From contig NC_084807.1 of assembly GCF_963583255.1 (NCBI RefSeq), positions 4,444,872 to 4,508,871 on the forward strand: a stretch of DNA of 64,000 nucleotides, read 5' to 3'. The position numbers and the translations under genes are program-made. Of this stretch, positions 11,844 through 22,672 are shown piece after piece (position 1 is the first letter of the stretch; each line of letters opens with the position of its first letter). The notes beneath the pieces were generated by a model. That model worked only from the letters and a program-made list of their open reading frames with translations, searched no databases and was not told where the DNA came from. Source of the stretch: Pyrus communis. Lineage: Eukaryota > Streptophyta > Magnoliopsida > Rosales > Rosaceae.

Positions 11844-12235
11844 AAGCTAAATAACGATGTTGTTGGTAGGAAATAGAGATGCGGTTACGTAATTTACGCA
11901 AAAGCAAATTCATGGATTATGCTCTCTAAGTGAAAGTTGAGAGATTTGGAGAGTGAAATGAGAATGGGATGATTTTTGGTGGTTAGGGGAAAGAAGGGGA
12001 GAGCGAGTAACGTATAAAAAAAGTTAACCACTTGGCACACTTTTGGACTGCAAATCAACAAAATGTGGGCTCTTAGCTTGTCACACCATCACTCAACGAC
12101 CAATTTAACGATGACTAACTATTGTCTGACATTCAAATGAAATAACAAGTAAACATACGTGACTGAAATGCTTTTAAGTGTTATATGAGATTGCAATTGA
12201 ACACAAACCTGAGGGCAAAATGTAATTTACTATTT

Positions 12236-12595
12236 TAACTATTCCATTTCCAACTACAGAAAATGATTGTAATTTTATCCAAGGACATGCCTAGAGTCAA
12301 TCAGTTTACCTAGGGGCCTGCATGGAGTCAATTATTAAAGGTTGCTTGTAAGGAAAGCGTCTCTAACTAGCTCTACAGGGATGCATCCATAGTAAGTGCC
12401 TAGACTCTACCAAAAAGGTGAAAGAAACATGTTAGAAAGTTTAACTTAAAGAAAGGGTTTATAGAAAAAGAACTCCAAATATTTTCAATGACATCCACCT
12501 AGGGATCATATTGGTATCCTATATTCTTGGAAATTCCTACAATCTAGGAATTAGCATGCGTGCAAGTAATCACAATCCTAAAGTGAAGTAATATA
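12236..12595. other. non-coding spacer
   Basis: AT-rich spacer between the outer MULE and the TRIM array. No gene or clear repeat was recognised. Confidence 0.4.
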
Positions 12596-13511
12596 TGTTG
12601 AAACATCCCACATTGACCATGTCTATGAGAAATAAGAGTTTAAATATCCTAGCTTCACTCTAACTAACACCGAGATCTTTTTTGATAAAACCCCACATCT
12701 GACAGATTGTGTAGGTGGTAATTACCAAGTTGGAGAAACTATCAGTGTTGTTGGAAGTGGACATTTGACCTGTCTCTCTCATAATTTAATATGTTATCAG
12801 AGCTAGGGAGTGACCTAGTATTGCTACGTGATGGGTGGGTCTCCTTGGCCTTGCGCAATAATGGTGGGTCCCTTGGCCCCATAGGTAGGGTAAGTCTACT
12901 TGACTCCACGTGATTGTTAATGTGCGAATCTCTTACGTGTGACCCACTAATTGATTTCACGTGACAAAGCATGTTGAAATATCCCACATCGCCCATATCT
13001 ATTAGAAAAGAATAGTCTAAATATCATAGCCCTACTCCAACTAACATTGAGTCCTTTTGTGATAAAACACAACACCTGATAGATTGTGCAAGTGATAATT
13101 ACCAAGTTGGGTACAATATCGGTGTTGTTAGAAGTGGACATTTGACTAGTCTCTCTAAATATTCAACATAATATTAGAGTCAGGGAGCGAGCTCGTACTG
13201 CTACGTGATGGGTGGGTCACTTTGGCCCCCCACAATGATGGTGAGTCCCTTGGTCTTGTGTGAAGGGTGAGTTCCTTTGGCTCCACGTGATTGTCAATGT
13301 ATGGATCTTCCATGTGTGACCCACTAATTGGGTCTCACATGACGAGGCTTGTTGAAATATCTCACATCGACTATATCTATTAGAAAAGAAGTGTTTAAAT
13401 ATTCACACCTCGCTCCAACTAACACCAAAACCTTTTGTGACAAAACCCCACACTTGACAGATTTTGCAAATGGAATTAGCAAGTTGGGCACAATATCGGT
13501 GTTGTTGGAAG
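12596..13511 (+). mobile_element. TRIM retroelement, tandem three-LTR array (left part)
   Basis: Three copies of a ~196-bp LTR occur in direct order: LTR1 12596-12791, LTR2 12972-13168 and LTR3 13350-13511, which resumes at 22639-22672. Each begins TGTTGAAA. LTR2 and LTR3 end TTCAACA, the perfect inverse of TGTTGAA. After LTR1 comes TGTTATCAGAGC and after LTR2 TAATATTAGAGTCAGG, both like the initiator-Met primer site TGGTATCAGAGC. Each internal region is only about 180 bp and has no coding capacity. Flanking ATATA (12591-12595) and ATATC (22673-22677) fit a 5-bp target duplication. This matches the definition of terminal-repeat retrotransposons in miniature, here as a tandem multimer. Confidence 0.82.
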
Positions 13512-14164
13512 TAGGCCTGACAATTCTTGACACAACCCGATAACCTGACATGACACGACACGAAGTTAACAGGTGTTTGGGCCGCCACGATAACGAATCG
13601 GGTCGTTATTGGGTAACCCAACAAGCACTTGTTAAGATAACGGGTTGGTTCGGGTATACACGTGGGTAACATGATACACGATAAGCAAAAAAATTAATTT
13701 AATAATTTTATAGCCCTAAAAAAAATACTATAATAATTATATGTATTGATTTAACAATTTTATACCCCTAAAAACTATAACAATTATATATATAATTAAA
13801 TTTAAAAAATTGGTGACCATTGGATCGGCTGAGATTTAATCTCAGCCGTCCATTATGCATTAGGTTGGAGGTTATCATTCTTTTTTCTTTCATTCACTTG
13901 ATCTCTCCAGTCCAGACTTACTCCTGCGCCGTCTCCTTAATTCGCCTCTCTCTCTCATCCTCCTCCGTTCACTTCCTTCAACTCGACTTCGGCAACCACA
14001 AGAAAACCACACACAGGCAACAAGCACACACACTAAAAGTATGAATTTTGTATTTTGGGTATTCTATGTTTTTTTCAAAAACTAGTGATTTGGGGTTTTG
14101 TTAAAATTAAAACTAATGGCTGGGGATTTTCTGATTTTGGAGTTTCTGGGTTGGGGCATGTTTG

Positions 14165-14373
14165 TGTAAAGAATGCAAAGAATATTTTTGCAGAAGATTA
14201 ATTTCTTCAATTGATACTAAGAGACTTTATACAAAGAGAGTACTTGCCGAAGAAGTAACCTATCCTACATTCTAGGGTTTACAGATAATCACAAATAAAT
14301 TACAAACAATTTACAAGATAGTTTCCTAAAACTAAGCCAAGATATCAGGAATGATATCATTGACTTTTCAACA
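14165..14373 (-). repeat. 3' LTR of nested copia
   Basis: 209 bp, TGTAAAG...CAACA on the plus strand. Direct repeat of 18691-18899. Confidence 0.93.
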
Positions 14374-14380
14374 CTCCCCT

Positions 14381-17300
14381 TCAAGTTGGAGAGTGGATAT
14401 TGAGAACTCCCAACTTGTGAATGATCTTTGAGAAAGTTTCCTTCCTTAATGGCTTCGTGAGTACATCTGCAAGTTGATTGGAAGAAGGAACAAATCTCGT
14501 AACAACTGAACCGTCTTGTATCTTGTCCCGGATGAAGTGACAGTCCATTTCTATGTGCCTAGTTCTCTCATGAAAAACTGGGTTAGCAGCAATGTGAAGA
14601 GCTGCTTTATTGTCACAATGGAGCAGAGCCGGTCTTTGATGCAGTATACCTAGATCTTTCAATAAATATCGTAGCCATGATAATTCACAACAAGTTCCAG
14701 CCATGGCTCGATACTCGGCCTCCGCTGATGATAAAGACACAGTCTTTTGTCTTTTTGACTTCTAAGAAATCAATGAAGAGCCCAAAAAAATACAATACCC
14801 CGTAGTTGATCTTCGTGTTATTGGACAACCTGCCCAGTCCGAGTCACAATATGCATTTAAGGCTAAATCATTTTCAGAAGAGAAGAACAAACCTTGTCCA
14901 GGTGTATTTTTGATATATTTCAAAATCCGAAGGGCTGCTTCCATGTGTGGTGTGCGAGGCTCATGCATAAACCTACTCAACACATGCACGGAATAGGTTA
15001 TATCCGGCCTAGTGATTGTTAGGTATATCAGACGCCCCACCAATCTTCTATATTGGGTCGGGTCTTTGAGAATTGCACCATTGTCTGATAACTTAAGATT
15101 TTGTTCCATGGGAAATTCAACAGGGCGAGCTCCCAAAAGACCTCCATCTTTTAATATTTCTAAAGCATATTTTCGTTGGGAAATAAAGACTCCTTTCTTA
15201 AAACGTGATACTTCGATCCCAAGAAAGTACTTTAGATTACCAAGATCCTTGATTTTAAAACGACCATTAAGGAACTGTTTTAGGGCATCGATAGCATTCG
15301 AATCATTCCCCGTAATCAAAATATCATCAACATAAATTAGGAGGGCTGTAAAAGACTTGCCTTGTTTCCGGGTAAATAACGAGTAGTCAGCCTTGGATTG
15401 TTCAAAACCAGCGGATTGAACAGAGTCAGAAAACTTTGCAAACCATTGACGGGAAGCTTGTTTCAACCCATATAAAGACTTGCTGAGGCGAAAAACCAAG
15501 TTCTCCCCCTGTCGCCGAAAACCTGGAGGAGGAGTCATATAAATTTCTTCATGAAGGTCACCATGAAGAAAAACGTTGTTAACGTCTAACTGATGAAGAG
15601 ACCACTGCCGTGAAGCAGCAAGAGCCAATAAACACCAAACAGTGACCATCTTGGTAGTAGGAGAAAACGTGTCATGGAAGTCAACACCTTCAAGCTGGGT
15701 ATAGCCCTTGGCAACCAAAAGTGACTTATAGCGCTCAATGGAGCCATCAGAACGGTTAGCTTCCAATGCCTCTAAGGGAAGTAAGAGACCAAGTTTGGTT
15801 AGCTTCCAATGCCTCTAATTCAGAAGCCATGGCAGCTTGCCAATGAGGAAAACTAGCAGCTTCCTCGTAACTCCGGGGTTCAACCTGTTGAGTAATATGG
15901 GCAAGGAAAGATTGCTGTGCAGGTGAGAAACGATGGTAAGTAAGGTAATTAGCGAGTGGATATCGTGTACCTGGAGTGTGACCAGACGACAAAGACGATG
16001 GAGGATGTGGTTGGGTAAGCTTGAGAGTAGGACAATCATAATCACGTAACTTGGGTGGCGGAGAAGAATGACGGCTAGAGCGACGGAGCACCGGGGCAGG
16101 AGCAGGCGCTGACGTTGGGAGGTCAGGAACGGCAGATGCAGGAAGCGGTGCAGGAGGCGTGGGAGAGCCGGCATCAGCGGAAGGGGACGACTCAAGTGGA
16201 ATCATAGGGTCGGGGGGTGACACGGGATCAGGTAAGTGAGGTGAAATAAGTGGGACAGGTGAAGACACAGGTTGAGGGGAAGAAGAAGGCGAGGTTTGAT
16301 AAGGAAAAATGTTTTCATGGAAGACAACATCACGACTAGTACATATTTGGTGAGTGGTGAGGTTATATAACTTGTAGGCTTTCTGACCAATAGGATATCC
16401 TATAAAAATGCATTTGTGGGCACGAGGAGAAAATTTGTGATTCACATTAACATCAGTGGCAAAAGCAAGGCAACCAGAGACTCTAAGGTGTGAAAAAGTA
16501 GGAGGTGTAGAATATAAACGTTCAAAAGGCGTTTTCTTGGAAAGAATGGGTGTGGGAAGACGGTTAATGAGATGAACGGCTGTGAGCACACATTCACCCC
16601 AAAAGTGGAGGGGAAGATTAGCTTGAAAACGCAAGGCACGAGCGGTTTCAAGTATATGGCGATGCTTGCGTTTTACGACCCCATTTTGTTGAGGCGTATA
16701 AACGCAAGAATGTTGGTAAATCACTCCATGATCTTTAAAGAAGTCACGAAGAGAAAAAAATTCCCCACCATTGACGAATAGAAGTGTTAAATTGAGTTTT
16801 GACAAATGAAAAAAAATTCTTGAGAATAGATTGTGTTTCATTTTTGTGTTGCATAAGGAAAATCCATGTGAAGCGAGAATAATCGTCTACAATGGTTAAA
16901 AAATACTTTGCTCGAGAAGTAGATGCAACTTTAAAGGGTCCCCAGATATCACAATGAATCAAAACAAAAGGTTTATTAGAAGAAATAGAACTAACATGAA
17001 AAGGTAATCGATGTTGCTTGGCTAAAGGGCAAACATCACAAGCATTATTAGATGCAAAAGGGAAATGTAACAATTGTTTGGACATGAAATCTAAACGAGG
17101 GGCTGACAAGTGACCCAAACGCCGATGCCATAGCTCCGTAGGTGAAAGCACAAGGTTGCAGAATCGCTGAGGATGCTGAGATTGCGCAGGAGCCAAGGCC
17201 ACCAAGTAGTACAGCCCGCCTCTTCGCTTACCCAAACCAATCACCGTCCTCGTCGTTAGGTCCTGCATAACACACCAAGAAGGAAAGAAAGTTACTGAAC

Positions 17301-17565
17301 AATGCAATCTTCTCGTAATACGACTTACTGACATCAAATCTACTTTAAAGATAGGCACACATAACACATCTTGCAATCTAAAAGTAGAACTCAAAGGAAT
17401 GTGACCGGTGGAAAGTATGCAGGCTGTCTCTCTACTGGGTAACAAAACAGGTGACAGTTTCTTATTTTCAACACCATTAGTTAACAATTCTGGTGAGGAA
17501 GTGATATGATCCGTTGCACCACTATCGATTATCCATCGATGGAGATGCAAAGAGGGATTTGACAA
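14381..17565 (-). pseudogene. copia pol (nested copia), broken
   Basis: Domains read in order on the minus strand. Protease: WIIDSGATDHIT, near 17530. GAG-pre-integrase: [15 protein letters not shown]. Integrase: IHCDIWGPF, then after a frame change near 16750-16840 [15 protein letters not shown]. Reverse transcriptase: [18 protein letters not shown] and [12 protein letters not shown]. RNase [21 protein letters not shown] and, after a stop at 14762, [15 protein letters not shown]. The frame changes at about 16750-16840 and 15760. At the second break the start of the reverse transcriptase is lost and a 22-bp repeat is present. Intact Pol would cleave, copy and integrate the element. This one is inactive. 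Confidence 0.85.
15754..15818. repeat. 22-bp duplication at a deletion in copia pol
   Basis: GGTTAGCTTCCAATGCCTCT is present at 15754 and again at 15797. The second copy lies where the integrase-RT linker should continue into the conserved GCKWV motif, which is missing. It looks like a template-switch scar. Confidence 0.7.
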
Positions 17566-17595
17566 ACCTATCTTGGCGGCATTGGCATTGGCCTA

Positions 17596-18615
17596 TGGCT
17601 GTTCATCACTACCCTGACCATTCATGATTTGAAGAATTTGTTGAAACTAGGCATCAGAGAGCCCAGACATAACGGACTGCATCTCCTTTTTGGTGGCTGC
17701 ATTTTCCGAGACATGATTTGCCGAGGAAGAACCCCGTTCCGTCTTAGGACGATGGTTCCCTTTTTGTGGCTTAACCTTATGCAAACGGTGTCCTGGTGGA
17801 TACCCATGAAGTTGATAGCAGGTATCAATGGTATGGTAGTCTTGATCACAATGAGTACAATGCAAGGTTTTGCGATTAGAAGGTTTCAAACCACTGTGAT
17901 GCACAGCCATGGCTGCTGTGCCTGTAGTAACTCAGGAAGAAGCAAGGCTTCTTTGCTTCTCCTCCTGGGAAATCGATGCATAGGCTTGACGAACAGTTGG
18001 AAGAGGATTCATCAACAGAAGCTGCCCTCGAACAGCACTATAGGAGTCGTTAAGTCCCATGAGAAACTGCATCAACTTGTTCCTCTCATTCTGTGCTCCA
18101 CAAGTGCAAGAAACGGAGTCACTGTAGGACAACAACTCATCCCATAAACTTTTCATCTTCGTATAATATGCAGCAATAGAGAGTTGATCTTGTGTAAGTG
18201 AAGCAATGTCCCGTTGTAGTTGAAAAATTCGAGGAGCATTACTTTGGCAATAGCGCTCACGTAATTCTTCCCAAATTGCATGAGCATCAGTCATATAAAT
18301 GATACTGTCAGTAATATCCGAGTTAATGGAATTAATAATCCATGCTACAATCATGTCATTGCATCTCTGCCATGAAGCGTGATCGTCCGGCTTGGTCTTG
18401 ACAGAAGGTTGAAGGACAGTGCCATCAACAAAACAAAGTTTGTTTTTGGCACTCAAGGAGATCTTCATAGCACGAGACCAAGTTGAATAATTATCCCCAT
18501 TCAAGGGCTTTGAAACCAGCATCATGGCTGGATGATCAGAATGATGAATAAAAAAAGGGTTGGAAACATTAGCCTTTGCATCGGAATTGCTTCCAGAAAC
18601 AGCGTCGGTAGCCAT
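17596..18615 (-). pseudogene. copia gag (nested copia), broken
   Basis: The frame starts at ATG 18615 (MATDAVSGSN). A Retrotran_gag_3-type N-terminus follows (MLVSKPLNGDNYSTWSRAMK), then the UBN2-type capsid core (CNDMIVAWIINSI, RIFQLQRDIASLTQ). A TGA at about 17932 interrupts it. The same frame then continues through a zinc-knuckle-like segment, CTHCDQDYHTIDTC, to further stops (17647 and about 17595). Gag normally packages element RNA into virus-like particles. This copy cannot make a full protein. Confidence 0.8.
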
Positions 18616-18690
18616 GGCAAACGACGGAAAAGAACAGAGAAACAAAAGGCAGCGGAAGGAACTAGGTTTTCAGCCTAGCTCTCGATACCA

Positions 18691-18899
18691 TGTAAAGAAT
18701 GCAAAGAATATTTTTGCAGAAGATTATTTTCTTCAATTGATACTAAGAGACTTTATACAAAGAGAGTACTTGCCGAAGAAGTAACCTATCCTACATTCTA
18801 GGGTTTACAGATAATCACAAATAAATTACAAACAATTTACAAGATAGTTTCCTAAAACTAAGCCAAGATATCAGGAATGATATCATTGACTTCTCAACA
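18691..18899 (-). repeat. 5' LTR of nested copia
   Basis: 209 bp, partner of 14165-14373. Differences seen: TTAATTTC versus TTATTTTC, and CTTTTCAACA versus CTTCTCAACA. Confidence 0.93.
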
Positions 18900-19331
18900 G
18901 TTTGCAAACGTTAAAAAAACCCAACGATCGTGCAAGCGTGCTTCGCGTTGGCTTCGTAAGCTTGAAAATCACAAAAGGACGAGGTAGAAATAGAATCAAG
19001 CATTGAAATTTAGGAGTATAGATGTACTTACGTAAATTAACTTTATTATGTCACACCATTTAGTCGTATTGTAAGCCGTATTCATTACTTAATGTTATAT
19101 ATATTGGGGATATGTTATCAAGGGATTGGGGAGGTTATATATTATATATATTGGGGATATGTTATCAGGGGACTGGGAGGGTTAGAATTCAGGTGGCATG
19201 TGAGGCAGGCAACGACAGAGTAGTGATGCCCCACCTATTTTTGTTTTGCTGTAGTAGATGTAATGTCTTAATTATCTGTATGGAATTATTTGTCCCAAGT
19301 ATTGACAATTGGCAGGCAGGTCTTTTTTTTA

Positions 19332-19490
19332 AAAGGAAAACTAATGAAAAGGGCTTGAAAACTTTGAGTTTTAATGATAAAGACAAAATAAAGGGTAAAG
19401 TGAATAGTATCAGGTTCGACTTTTTAGTGTAAAAATGTGGTTTTTCATTAAAGTGAACAGTACCATCGGCTTTTCGTTAAAACTCTTTTT
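19332..19490 (-). mobile_element. MITE-like element, copy 1
   Basis: About 155 bp that matches 33999-34152 in reverse complement. Shared stretches include GAACAGTACC, GTGTAAAAATGTGG, AGGGTAAAGTGAATA and AACTAATGAAAAG. It has no coding capacity. It resembles a short element I associate with apple and pear genomes (from memory). Confidence 0.65.
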
Positions 19491-19679
19491 TTTTTAATTT
19501 TGAACATCGCGAGTTCATTTGTATCTATGTTTCATTTGGGGTCTATTTACTTAAAGTTAATAAGTGGGGTCTATATTTGTTTTCTAGATTTGGAGATTTG
19601 GAACAAGCAAAGCAATTAAGCAAGGCTGCAATCTGCAAGTGCAAGGTATTTTTAATTGAATTGTGATTTGAAAGTAAAT

Positions 19680-19885
19680 TTAAATTGGATTGTGATTTGT
19701 GGATATGTGAATTAGATTTTGAAATTGAATTGGATATGTGAATTTGAAATGGATATAGATAGGTGAAATTGAATTGGATATGTGAAATTGAAATGGATAT
19801 GTGAAATTGAAATTGAAATGGATATGTGAATTTGAATGGATATGGATATGTGAAATTGAAATTGAAATGGATATGGTATGAAATT
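19680..19885 (+). repeat. degenerate minisatellite
   Basis: Irregular repetition of units such as GGATATGTGAAATTGAAT over about 200 bp, just before the hAT transposase start. The long minus-strand frame here (19543-19947) reflects the repeat and is not a gene. Confidence 0.7.
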
Positions 19886-19929
19886 GGTATGAGCAAGATT
19901 TTACAGTTTTGTTTTTCTTTCTTCAAGCA

Positions 19930-21925
19930 ATGGATGCTGTAGAGCAAGATTTTATGAACCTTAGTGATGGATGGTCAGTGGAAGTTATAATGGGAATAGA
20001 AACTGATCATGGAAGTGAAAATACAGAACATACAAATACAAGTCCGGCAAAGAAAAAGGCTAGAGTGATCAAATTAGGTAAGCGAATACTCATGTCTCCT
20101 ATTTGGAAAACTTTCAACAAAGTGACTACTATTTTTGAAGATGGTAAAAGTCGTGCTCAATGTAAAGATTGTAAGAAACTGATAATAGATGATAGTCATC
20201 ATGGGATGGGTAATATGAATAGACATTTGAAAACATGCCTTGGACTGACTGGTGAATTATTTTCAGTGTCTGAATTCTGTTCCCAAAACTTTGATCCTGT
20301 GGTATTCCGTGGCTTATTAGTAGAGGCCATCATCAAGCATAATCTTCCTTCTAGTTTTTTCTGAATATGAGGGAATTAGGGCTTTGTTTAGATATATATC
20401 TCCTGATATTAAGTTACTGTGTAGAAATACAATTAAAGCCTTTGTGTTGAGGATGTTCAAAAATGAAAAACAAAAGCTTCATAATTTGTTTGGCTCAATT
20501 GAAGGTAGAATTTGTTTGACATCAGACTTATGGACCTGGCAATGCACTGATGTGTATCTTACTCTTACTGCTCACTTTGTAGACAAAGATTGGAAATTGC
20601 ATAAAAGAATTTTAAGTTTTTGTCACATGCCTCCTCCGCATACTGGTGTTGCATTATTTGAGAAAATTAATGCATTGGTGACTGAGAAGAATTTATTTTC
20701 CATTACTTTGGATAATGCTTCTTCAAATATTTCTTTTGTTAGCATTTTGAAGAATCAATTGAATCTTAGAAGTCTTCTCGTGATGAATGGTGACTTCTTT
20801 CATATGCGTTGTTGTGCTCATATTTTGAATTTGATAGTCCAAGATGGACTTAAAAAAATTGATTCTTCGGTGATAAAGATTCGTGAATCCATCAAGTATA
20901 CAAAGGGCTCTGAGGCTAGGAAACTAAAGTTTTATGAATGCGCTAGACAAATAGGGATATTGGATAGTAGGAGAGGTTTGAGATAAGATGTCCCTACTAG
21001 ATGGAACTCAACCTATATTATGCTAGATAGTGCAATTTTCTATCGATATGCTTTGATTCATTTAGGGTTGAGTGATTTCAATTTTAGTAATTGTCTTTCT
21101 TCTGAAGAGTGAGATAAAACAATGAAGATTTCCAAGTTTTTGGGGTACTTTTATGTGGTTATGTGCTTATTCTCTGGTACAAAGTACACCACATCAAATT
21201 TGTTCTTCCCTAAGGTGTTCGTAATTCAACTTCAAATTAAGGCAACTATGGATGACTCTGAAAGTTTCATGAATAAGATGAGGACTTACATGTATACGAA
21301 GTTTGAGAAGTATTGGTCAGAGTACAATTTGATTTTGGCAAAGCTTCATGGTGTGAATTCGATCGAATTTACAAAGGTTAATGATAAATTGAATGTTCTT
21401 TTTGGTGTGTGCTTGGAAACTTTCGCATCTTGATAATTCAATTACTTTAGTGAATTCAGTGCCTAATCATCAAACAGAATCTGAAGATGTTCTCTTTGAG
21501 GTAACCTAAGTTTGTTTTTATTTACTTTATATATTTGCAGTAGTAGTAGTACTATAAAAAATGTTGATATTGTATTTGAAATTGACATGATGCATGATTC
21601 TTATTACGTTTTCGTTTTTATTTTTTATGATATAGGATTTTGATAATATTACGATGGTTCAAGTTCAATTGAAAAAAATGAATTGCCGAAGTATTTGGAG
21701 GATAAAAGAATAGATAGAAAAGTAGACATATATGTTCTTTCTTGGTGGCAAATGGAGCGTTTTCATTATCCGATACTTTCTCAGTTGGCAAAAGATATGT
21801 TAACAATTCCCATTTCAACTGTTGCATCAGAATTTACATTTAGTATTGGGGGAAGAGTACTAGATCAGTATCGTAGTTCATTGTTACCAAAAATAGTTCA
21901 AGCTTTGTTGTGCACACGAGATTGA
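19930..21925 (+). pseudogene. hAT-type transposase (BED finger, hATC), broken
   Basis: Starts at ATG 19930 (MDAVEQDFMNLSDGWS). A BED-type zinc finger follows (AQCKDCKKLI...NMNRHLKTC, about 20155-20240). The RNase H-like core begins at LTSDLWTWQCTDVYLTLTAH (about 20518), where the Asp of SDLW is the usual first catalytic residue, and continues with CCAHILNLIVQDGL (about 20813). The C-terminal hATC dimerisation region is DMLTIPISTVASEFTFS (about 21797). Breaks include a frameshift at about 20355-20362, a TAG after GLR (about 20984), a TGA at about 21112 and truncation after ETFAS (about 21430). It resembles the Ac-like RICESLEEPER/DAYSLEEPER group. It would have excised and inserted the surrounding element, but is dead now. 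Confidence 0.85.
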
Positions 21926-22630
21926 CTATTTGGAAAAGGAGGTAATATATTTTTATCTGGTATAGTACTATTGTTTTATTTTTTTTCATAATTATTTTGG
22001 TAAGCTTCTCATAATTTGAATGATTTTTAATCTTTGGTTTTTCTATACTTAGTTTATGCGGAAGAGAGTTCTGACGTGGAAAATCTTATTGAAAACATCA
22101 TCAACATAACTCTTGAAGGCAATAGATCAAGCCAAAGTTTCAATACAATTTCCTCATGATGATCGATGAAAATTGAGGATTTTATAAAAGGAATAACATG
22201 CAAGCTTTGAGTTCCATTGACAAGGTTTAAACTTTTGAGAAAGACTTCACAACTTTGAAAACCAAAACTCTTTCATTTTGCATATCCTTGCACATTTAAT
22301 ATTTTGTAATAGACTAGTAGTGTATGAATGTTTTTTTATTAGGCTTTTATTTTCGAGTGTAGATGTAGTACTTAAACGACAAAGGTGTTTTAATGTTTTG
22401 ATGTAATATTTATGTGACAATGTGTGGTATGTGCAAATTTAAGAAAAAAAATATATTTTTCTTAACGGGTCATAACGGGTCAGGTCACTTTACCCGTTAA
22501 CAGGTAAAGTGACCCAACATGTTAAAGACCTGTTAAGATAATGAGTGTGACACGACATAATCCGTTAAGATAATAAGTGTTACACGAAAACGACACAAAC
22601 ACGATAGACACGACCTGTTTGCCAGACCTA

Positions 22631-22672
22631 ATTGGAAGTGTGTCTTTAGCCCATCTCTCTGATAATTCAACA
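22631..22672 (+). repeat. TRIM LTR3, remainder after hAT insertion
   Basis: Starts with ATTGGAAG, the second copy of the hAT target duplication. It continues the LTR3 sequence broken at 13511 and ends AATTCAACA. Removing the hAT element and one 8-bp copy restores a 196-bp LTR. Confidence 0.82.

Larger units (their letters stand above)
7655..12235. mobile_element. Mutator-like element with long inverted ends (Pack-MULE-like)
   Basis: About 200 bp at 7655-7855 is repeated in inverted, diverged form at about 12020-12235. Shared stretches include GTTTGTGTT near the ends, TTGGTCGTT in the middle and CACATTTTG.TGATTT inside. The interior is interrupted by a second MULE (7864-11425). The remaining interior (11435-12010) contains a decayed ribose-5-phosphate isomerase fragment. 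No transposase was found. The outer ends are approximate and I could not define a target duplication. Long inverted ends around a host-gene fragment suggest a Pack-MULE. Confidence 0.65.
14165..18899 (-). mobile_element. Ty1/copia LTR retrotransposon nested in the hAT
   Basis: Two 209-bp direct LTRs (14165-14373 and 18691-18899) start TG and end CA. I count two differences between them. The flanking 5-bp duplication GTTTG is at 14160-14164 and 18900-18904. Read on the minus strand, the 5' LTR is followed by a primer site like TGGTATCGAGAGC, and the 3' LTR is preceded by a purine tract (TTGAAGGGGAG). Gag and Pol domains lie between in copia order (integrase before reverse transcriptase) but are interrupted by stops and frameshifts, so the copy is non-autonomous despite its similar LTRs. 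Confidence 0.93.
13512..22630 (+). mobile_element. hAT element, 9.1 kb, with nested insertions
   Basis: The ends are TAGGCCTGACAA at the left and, inverted, TAGGTCTGGCAA at the right. The 8-bp flanks GTTGGAAG (13504-13511) and ATTGGAAG (22631-22638) match at 7 of 8 positions, the size expected for hAT. CGGGT/ACCCG-rich subterminal repeats occur near both ends (13540-13680 and 22460-22620), and a broken hAT transposase lies inside on the plus strand. A copia element (14165-18899) and a MITE (19332-19490) are later insertions, so the hAT itself is about 4.2 kb. Confidence 0.88.

Noticed and set aside
11662..11913. Minus-strand 83-codon frame
   Set aside because: It is the antisense of the ribose-5-phosphate isomerase fragment, which is convincing on the plus strand.
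12596..13511. Cassandra-type TRIM carrying 5S rRNA sequence
   Set aside because: I looked for 5S-like promoter boxes in the LTRs and did not see them, so I keep only the general TRIM call.
19543..19947. 134-codon frame rich in F, N, Y and S
   Set aside because: It is the translation of a degenerate GGATATGTGAAATTGAA minisatellite.
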